Assembly (NCBI RefSeq): GCF_029867415.1
Contig: NC_081181.1
Location: 120,419,183 to 120,483,182, forward strand
DNA length: 64,000 bases
Source of the DNA: Vicia villosa
Taxonomy: Eukaryota; Streptophyta; Magnoliopsida; Fabales; Fabaceae
Reading direction: 5' to 3'
Below are positions 57,151 to 64,000 of the stretch, one piece after another (position 1 is the first letter of the stretch; each line of letters starts with the position of its first letter). Under the pieces are notes generated by a model. It ran no database searches. It saw nothing but the letters and a program-made list of their open reading frames with translations, and had not been told where the DNA came from. Both the position numbers and the translations under genes were made by a program.

Positions 57151-59119
57151 ACCAAACAAGGTTGAATTTTTTTACATATGTGTGACTACATGATGAACAA
57201 GATGCGATGCATGATATGACACAAGAGTAATGCTAATGCATGTATGATTGATGACAATGCATGAAGATACTTTGACTATTTGAATAATCAAGAAAAAAAA
57301 GTTCTTGCAACAAATTTCTTGTCAAGAGGATGTTGTGCTAGCATAATTCCAGACACTCATTTGAACTCAAAGGTTGCTGATGTATGAAAGAAATTCTCTT
57401 GAGTACCTTGAAGGTATATAGAAGAGTTGTTTGTCTGTACTTTACCCCGCTTTGCGGGGTCTCTGAGGAGTTTTGTCTCGAACAGACATTTATAAACAAC
57501 GTACAGTGATCTAACATTGAGATGGCTTTCCCCAGTATCTTGGATTTAAATGCCGGATGCCCCTAATTAACTTATCTTTGGAGATATTTTACCGTGTCTC
57601 GACGTGACAACTCCATATTGACTGAATCTTAGAACAACCTACTCCAGACTAACTGATATTTTGAGGATGCCCCTGAATGCATGAATTTTGGAAGAATTCA
57701 CCCAATATAACAATGTCTTCAAATGCTTTACCCCAGATTGGGTCCTTTAAGAATGATCGAAATCCTTGTTGATTGTTCACTGTTGGGACTTCATTGATGC
57801 TAAGTGTTGTATTGCAAATATAATTGTTAATTCAAAATGGTAATTTTAATGCAATGCTTATGCAAATTGAAATAAACATTACAATTAAAGTGAAGGCGAA
57901 AGGACAATAGTGAATGGATCACTGGTTTATTCAAAGTGTGAAAGATGATGCAGTAATCAAGACATATGATTTAGCAAATATATTTAGGAGTCAGGTTAAC
58001 GCAACCGTGCTGATTATACTTTCGAAATAAACCTTGCTTCAATCAGGTCTTTTGAAGGTTGTAACGTGGTTTGGTTCACGGTTTACAAAACAAGGGATAT
58101 AGGCTCAAATTTTGATATTAACCCACCCCATTCTTCGTGATGATCTTCATTCCTACGTTCAGTTAATTAGACACACTCATTCTCCTTCCAAGAGAATTTG
58201 CAAATAATGATGTGATGGTTTGAGAACCAATGATCTCTGAGGTGGCAGTCACTATTCTAGCTTTGGAAGTCACACAATCTTGTTCAGTGATTTTTTTCCC
58301 TTTTTTATCTTTGTTTTTGTATCCCTAACTTTTGGCTAGAAAGTTTTTTTTTTTTGAGATTTCAGTCCACCGGGATGCCCTAATTTTTGCCTAAGTCGCT
58401 TTTCAAGGGTGTCGACTTAGCGGGCTTTTTCTTTGATTTTTTTATTTTGAACAACTTGTATGACATTTGTTCAATTGATTTTTGTTGAAATAATTGTGAC
58501 TGCCATGTTTTGATGGTTCAAGATGAACAAACGTTGCAAGCTTTGAGATTTTCACTACTTCCCCGACATTGTGTGTGAAGAGAGGAAGAGGTTGAACCTC
58601 TGATGGGATATTTTCCTTTGAAATTCAAATGCATGGTCATATTAACTGAACACCTACCCTGCCCCTGGTTAAAATTATGGGTTTTTCATATAGAAAGAAA
58701 CTTCAACTACTAGGCTCAAGGGGGTTGACGAGGGATTATCTTCCTTATATCTCCGGTGTTTGGGAAGTTGAAACAATGCCTTACATCATCAGCAAAGTTT
58801 TATTCGAAAGTATATCTTCAGCAATTTTGGGTATTTGTTTTCATCATTCTCCTTCTAATTTCTACTTAAACAAAATTTTGATAAATACAAGTAAAATGGG
58901 AGAAATTTTTTTTTTAATTTTATGAATAATGAATATGTATAGAGTGAATACAAATGTATTGATTCAAATGCATGCCCATTTCATTAATATTACCATTTAA
59001 GAACAACAAACTTAAAAGCAAACAGTACATTAACAACAACGAAATTGCAAATGAAAATGATAAAGATGCCCTAAGGATTATCAACTTTGAGGATGAGCTC
59101 TCCTTCATGATTCTTTGGC
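57151..59119 (-). other. Non-coding interior between gag and the tandem arrays
   Basis: About 2 kb where Ogre-type elements would have pol, here without any pol motif. It holds T-runs (58286-58355) and words such as GATGCCCC and TTACCCC recurring between 57540 and 57740. The frames 58677-58925 and 58972-59304 show no family features. Confidence 0.6.
57444..57460. repeat. Perfect GC-rich hairpin
   Basis: ACCCCGC-TTT-GCGGGGT, a 7 bp stem with a 3 nt loop, standing out in AT-rich DNA. Confidence 0.85.
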
Positions 59120-60680
59120 TCCAGGAGGTGCTTCTTGCAATCTTGGCGCTCAATCGAGTATGGGGTTGCCATTCATCAACAAGGTTCCTCCCTGAAGGGT
59201 CAGGTACTTCTGGTCGATCAACTGTTGAACTTTGGCTTTGTAGGCATTGCAGTTCTCAGTTGAGTGTCCTATTGTTCCGACGTGATATCCACATTGCGCA
59301 TTGAAATCGTACTCAGGTGGGAACGATTTTGGTGGCTTAAGAAACTTGGGAACCACCAACGAGCTTCGAACCAAATGTGGTAGAAGTTGACTATAGGTCA
59401 TAGGAATTGGATCCAAAGGAGAATTCCTTCTTTCTAGATTATTTCGAGGCTCACACCGATTCTGATATCCACTGCCTTGGGCTTGCTGATTTACATAAGG
59501 AACAACTTGTGGTTGTTGGAACTGAGGACCAAGAAGTAGTGGTTGTTGGCATTGAATATCTTCTACATACGGATGTTGACCATAAGATATATGAGGTGGA
59601 GCTTGCAGAGCTTCCCAAATTGCATCAGTTTCATCCTCCCCATCCTTTTGGGAATCACTAAAGGATTCCTTCTCACTAGTATGGCTACTCAAGGCACCTT
59701 GGAGTTTTCCGCTTCTGAGACCGATCTCGATGCGTTCTCCAATTATCATTAGGTCAAAGAAGCCTAATGACGCACAAATGATCATCTTTTCAAAGTATGG
59801 ATCTTGCAGGGTACCCAAAAACATATCAACCATCTCCCAATCAAGTATTGGTGGTCGAACACGAGCAGCTAACTCTCTCCATCTCTGAGTGTACTTCTTA
59901 AACAATTCGTTACTCTTTTGAGAGAGACTTTTGTAATTATGTACGGCTAGGAGCAATATCAATATTATATTCATAATGCTTTAGAAATGCCATAGCCAAA
60001 TCTTTCTAGTTGTGTACATCGTTTCTTTTCAATTGCGTATACCATTCCAGTGACGCTCCGCTGAGACTATCTTGAAAACAGTGGATGAGAAACTTGTCAT
60101 CATGAGCATATGCAGCCATCTTCCGAATAAACATCGTCAAATGAGTTTTTGGACAACTCAACCCTTTATATTTCTCAAATTTAGGCATATTGAACTTTGG
60201 CGGAATTACGATGTCTGGCACTAAGCACATGTCAATAGCATCCAGACCATGGGTGTCTTTTCCTTCTATGTCTCTTATTTGTTCTTCCATGACACGACAC
60301 ATTTGAGTAACTTCAGTATCCTGAGGAGCTCTGATGTTAATCATTGGGTTTTTCTGTGCACATTGAGACATTTTAGCAACATGAGGAGGTGGTATATGCG
60401 CATCTTGAATAGTGGAGTGTCCTTGCATTGTAGGGATCTGATTAGATACAACGGTGTGCACTGGCTGAGGTTGGATAGGATCATCCATTTCAGGAGGAGA
60501 ATCGTATATTGGATTGTTCACCACAGTAAAGCCTGATGTAGGATCAACATTCTCTATGACAGGATGTTGGACATTGTTCTTTGATAAAGCTAGTAGAGCT
60601 TCAAACATTTGGCCTACCTTATGGTTCATAGCATCTATGTCCTCTTTCATCACGACTTGATTTTGTTCCAGTTGCTCCAT
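59120..60680 (-). pseudogene. gag: gag of the nested Ogre/Tat-like element, broken
   Basis: Start MEQLEQNQVVMKEDIDAM at 60680, then a capsid region with KFNMPKFEKYKGLSCPKTHL, AYAHDDKFLIHCFQDSLSGA and LEWYTQL, the retrotransposon gag fold. At 60008-60006 a TAG stands where this family normally has Trp (NDVHN, then KDLAMAFLKHYEYN). A further TAA and a +1 frameshift follow near 59940. The open frame 59974-59150 then carries SLSQKSNELFKKYTQRWREL and LAARVRPPILDWEMVDMFL, and a zinc-knuckle-like CGYHVGTIGHSTENC (about 59303-59259). It ends at a TGA near 59150. Pol does not follow. Despite this, the element has moved recently. Confidence 0.85.
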
Positions 60681-61515
60681 TGTCCTTCTGTAGTTACCAC
60701 AGGTTCTCTACGAGTGTCGGGAATCAGCTAACTGGTTATGGACAAGAGGTAACATGATTTTTTTTGGAAGAATATGAGATGTATGGTGGTGCATGCAAAA
60801 ATGCAATGTAATGTTTTATGCACAGTTACAGGTAATGGTACGAGGTAACAACAAAACAACCTAATTGGGTAGACCTTCTATAAAGGATAGTTCTATGTTT
60901 TGTTTACCCATAAAACCCACTCACAAGGTTAGCTCTAGGGGTTTTGGATATCTGATTCCCAGAGTCACGGATCCCCTTTTGAAAATATCATCATCAATCG
61001 TGAATAACGTACGAGTTGACAATATTTTCACAAGCGTATCTCTGAGCAATGGTTTGCGCGCCTACCTGACGAGACAATGAAGTCCAACAGGTCGATACTA
61101 CGCCACCATCCATTTCAGGGTATTCTAAAGGTCTCTTAGAGTTATGGATCCTTTTTACAGAAATTGATGTCAACGTACTAACATACGAGACAACAACCTC
61201 CTTAAAAGGATCAACTCTAAGCCGGGTTTTCGTATCGACCCAAGAGACACTGAAGTCCAATGGATCTTTACTACGCAACCGCCATCTTATCTTAGGTGTT
61301 TACTCAAAGCCTGGGTAGTGGGCTTTTCTCACAATGTATCACAATCTAGAAAATTTCCAACACAATATATAATATATAAAGCATAAAGAGATAATAAGGA
61401 ATGGAATAACAAAAAGCAAGCAAGAATATAAACACCAATAAGAAAGCAAAATAAAACAATAAAGTACTCAAACACACAAAGAACTAAACTAGGGTGGACT
61501 CGCTTTAGGACAATC
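60681..61515 (-). other. Leader of the nested element
   Basis: Non-coding stretch between primer site and gag. It holds a diverged direct repeat (GAGACAATGAAGTCCAACAG near 61072 and GAGACACTGAAGTCCAATGG near 61245), each followed by TACTACGC and CGCCA/CCGCCAT words. Confidence 0.6.
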
Positions 61516-61533
61516 TCCCCAGCAGAGTCGCCA
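61516..61533 (-). other. Primer binding site of the nested element, tRNA-Arg type
   Basis: Minus strand TGGCGACTCTGCTGGGGA, two bases after the LTR end, identical to the Ogre primer site at 49088. Confidence 0.92.
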
Positions 61534-61535
61534 GC

Positions 61536-64000
61536 TGTCGCGGCCGGCAAAAATTAACAGAGTCGCCATCGATATTTATTTGTTCCTAAAGGAGGGGGAA
61601 AACGTCGAATAAAACCTATAAAGAAAAGGGAATGGTCATCGCAACCATATCGGGTTCGGGAGTCGGTTACGCGAGGGGAAGGTGTTAGCACCCCTCACGT
61701 CCGTTGTACTCAACGGGACCCATTTAGTTAATTTTGTGCTCAAGTACTATCATAAAATGTTTGCAATCCTCTACTTAGGAAAGAGAAAAAAAATAGGTTT
61801 TTTATTTTATTGGGCTCGCCAAGACATCGTGTCTTGTGCCTACGTATTCCCTCGTGCAATGGGAAAGTCAGAGCTCCGTAGTTCGGGGTAAAAACCACGG
61901 GTTTGTTGGTTGATTTTAGAAGAATGATGCATTAGACATTTCGAACGTTTGAACTTTGACTTGTTTGCTCATCTGAGAGGCTAAGTCTATGTGTTCGTTC
62001 TTCGTGTCGAAATGGCTAAGACACATTCGTTTTGAAAATGTTTTCGAAGAGTCGCACAAGGGCGAAAAAAGAAGTTTGATGAGTTTAAGTTGTTTTTTAT
62101 GTGGGTGACAAGTATTGGACCACAAGTCTAGAACAACAAACGATCCAGTTACTAGGAATCGGAGGAACAAAATATGTTCAACCAATTGTTTTCATCCAAA
62201 AAAGTTTTCTTATGAAAATATGATGTGAAACAAGATTCACTTAGGTCTCTTACACATGGAGGACGAGTCTTAGACAATAGATCTAACAACCAACGATCTA
62301 AATACTCGGAGTTGGAGGAGCAAGCGGTGCTCAACCAACCTTTTTCACATCCAAGTTTATTATGTAAATGCTTTGAAAATACAACTCGACATCCGATCGA
62401 GGTTTGAAGTTTTTTATTATGAAAGTGATTTTTGCATATTTTACTTTAATTATGAAAAGAGGATTGATCATATGTACATCACATTCTTTTTGTTTTTGAT
62501 TATTTATTTTTTTCTAACAAAACTAACTTAAATAAATAACTAAATTAAAACTAATAAGTTCAAAACCAACCCAAAACACATATCTCTTTTTTTTTTATAA
62601 AAGACTAAATAAATAAATTATAGATTAGTAATTATAACAAAAATGATGAAAGTAGTAAAGAAATGAAATTAGAAATTATATAGAAATTGGAATTAACGCT
62701 ACAGCATGCCAAGTGCTTTTCCAACTTTTTCTAAATTATGAATTAACATTACTAATCGTAAAAACAAATTATTTGACTTTTCAAAATAAGATCTAACCAA
62801 TTGTATGAAGACATGTGGCAATGCATTATAACAATAAAAAAATAGAATAAAAGCAACATAGATGAAACATACGAGGAACCAAAAGAAACACCAAACCACT
62901 CATTCTTTCTCTCTCATGTTGTCTCAGTAAATAGAACAACAACAACACTTCCCGACTTAAATTTCTCTCTCAAAACAACTCTCATCTTTGGAGTAACAAA
63001 GAACAATGCCAATTACTCGATTATAATAAAATCTATAATAAGATGGAAAATACAAAGAAGATACAAGAGAGAACCTGGGTGGCGCTGCGCAATCGGAAGG
63101 GCTGAACGGAGGATGCGGCGGTGTTGAGGATATCGGAGGGCGGCGATCCCCGAGGTCGCGTTTTTGCGGTAACGTTACGAATTCGCCTTTCCTTCTTTTC
63201 AGGTTCGATTCGCGTTGAGAATTTGACGTTGAACCGATTATGTGTGGTTGCTGACTATTGTAATCATTTGCGGCTTGCAAATTGATAGAAAATATTATTG
63301 TTATCGACGTTCCATTTGCGTGTACCAAGTGTTCGATGAAAATTCAGTACTAGAATACTCTTCTTTTTCTTCTTGTTTCAAATCATGGTGAGTTTATGGG
63401 GGAGAGCTGGATGAGTTTATGAAGCTAGAAGGTGATATGAAGGTGAGTGAAGATTATGTTTATGGTTGTGATGGAGGTTTGAATGGTTTAATGGAGTTAC
63501 GATTTGAAAGAGATGGTAATAAGTGATCTCGAGGGAATAAGGCTAGAGTTAGCCATGAAGTTTTTTTTGTCCCCTTTTCTGTGCATAACCGTGTATGCTA
63601 TATACTGAGTTTGTGGAGTGAATTTAGGAGCAGTTTGACTGAGATGACGGTGGAATTCAGGCTTGGAACGTGAGATTTTTCAGGGATTGAAGGAGACTAG
63701 AAAGCTGTTGTATTGAGGAAATCGTTGAGTGGTGGGCAGACTAGAAAATTGTGGGACTGAGTATTAACACGTGAGAGATTGAGATATCCGGAAGTGTTTG
63801 ATTTGGTCAATTAAGAGTTTAAAACTAATTAAAACCAATTAAATAAATAAATTTTAAATAAATTCGAACAACCAAAATAAAATAAAATGAAAATTCAGTT
63901 AATTCTAGTTAATTCTATTAGTGGATGGAAAGAACACAAATAAAATGACACAAAATGAGTAAATATCATGCGTGAAATTGTTTGAAAAATTAAAATGAAT
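61536..64000 (-). repeat. 5' LTR of the nested element, cut by the window end
   Basis: Copy of 51462-53926, with one base difference noticed by eye (about 62950). About 397 bp should lie beyond the window. Confidence 0.9.

Larger units (their letters stand above)
51462..64000 (-). mobile_element. Non-autonomous Ogre/Tat-like LTR retrotransposon nested in Ogre
   Basis: LTRs at 51462-54323 (3') and 61536 to beyond 64000 (5'), primer site TGGCGACTCTGCTGGGGA at 61533-61516 and polypurine tract at 54336-54324 set the orientation as minus. The interior (54324-61535, about 7.2 kb) holds only a broken gag and long tandem arrays. No protease, reverse transcriptase, RNase H or integrase motif is visible. 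In the overlapping 2465 bp I noticed one LTR difference (T at about 52876 against C at about 62950), so the insertion is very young. Confidence 0.88.

Overview
The window is plant nuclear repeat DNA. I see no intact host gene. The repeats point to a legume of the inverted-repeat-lacking clade, most likely tribe Fabeae (pea, vetch, lentil, Lathyrus). The signs are an Ogre-type Ty3/gypsy retrotransposon with a ~5.9 kb LTR, the tRNA-Arg-type primer site TGGCGACTCTGCTGGGGA and an extra ORF1 before gag, together with Tekay-type chromovirus LTRs and AT-rich intergenic DNA. The genus is inferred and cannot be fixed from this window.

Layout. 1-175: end of a Tourist/Harbinger-like MITE. 176-1492: AT-rich DNA ending in the start of a minus-oriented Ty3 LTR. 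1493-7256: a decayed plus-strand Tekay-like element with a non-coding interior, a polypurine tract and a 2.3 kb 3' LTR. 7257-9329: unassigned AT-rich DNA with the tail of an RGG-rich protein gene and two inverted palindromes. 9330-11760: a broken CACTA (En/Spm) transposon on the minus strand. 11761-12836: featureless AT-rich DNA. 12837-14740: the 3' part of a minus-strand Helitron with a clear hairpin-CTAG terminus.

14741-42067: the most unusual structure. A ~2.7 kb Helitron-like unit carries an intron-containing, broken RPA1-like (OB-fold) gene. It occurs as one and a half units in minus orientation, then a ~580 bp spacer, then a partial unit, five complete units and one truncated unit head to tail in plus orientation. 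Unit 4 is split by an 8.2 kb Tekay chromovirus (30047-38222, minus) with a matching 5 bp target duplication (ATATA). Its gag-pol has stops and frameshifts.

42068-64000: retrotransposons nested inside each other. A minus-oriented Tekay-like LTR interrupts unit 6 (42068-43140). It is interrupted by a plus-strand Ogre whose 5' LTR (43141-49081), primer site and intact ORF1 (49840-51339) are visible. The Ogre is interrupted at 51462 by a minus-strand, pol-less Ogre/Tat-like element with nearly identical LTRs (51462-54323 and 61536 to beyond the window), a broken gag, and large tandem arrays in its 3' untranslated region.

The layers give a relative order: Helitron-like array, then Tekay-type insertions, then Ogre, then the non-autonomous Ogre-like element. 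The last element lacks pol but has the same primer site as the Ogre it sits in, so mobilisation by Ogre enzymes is the simplest explanation (inference).
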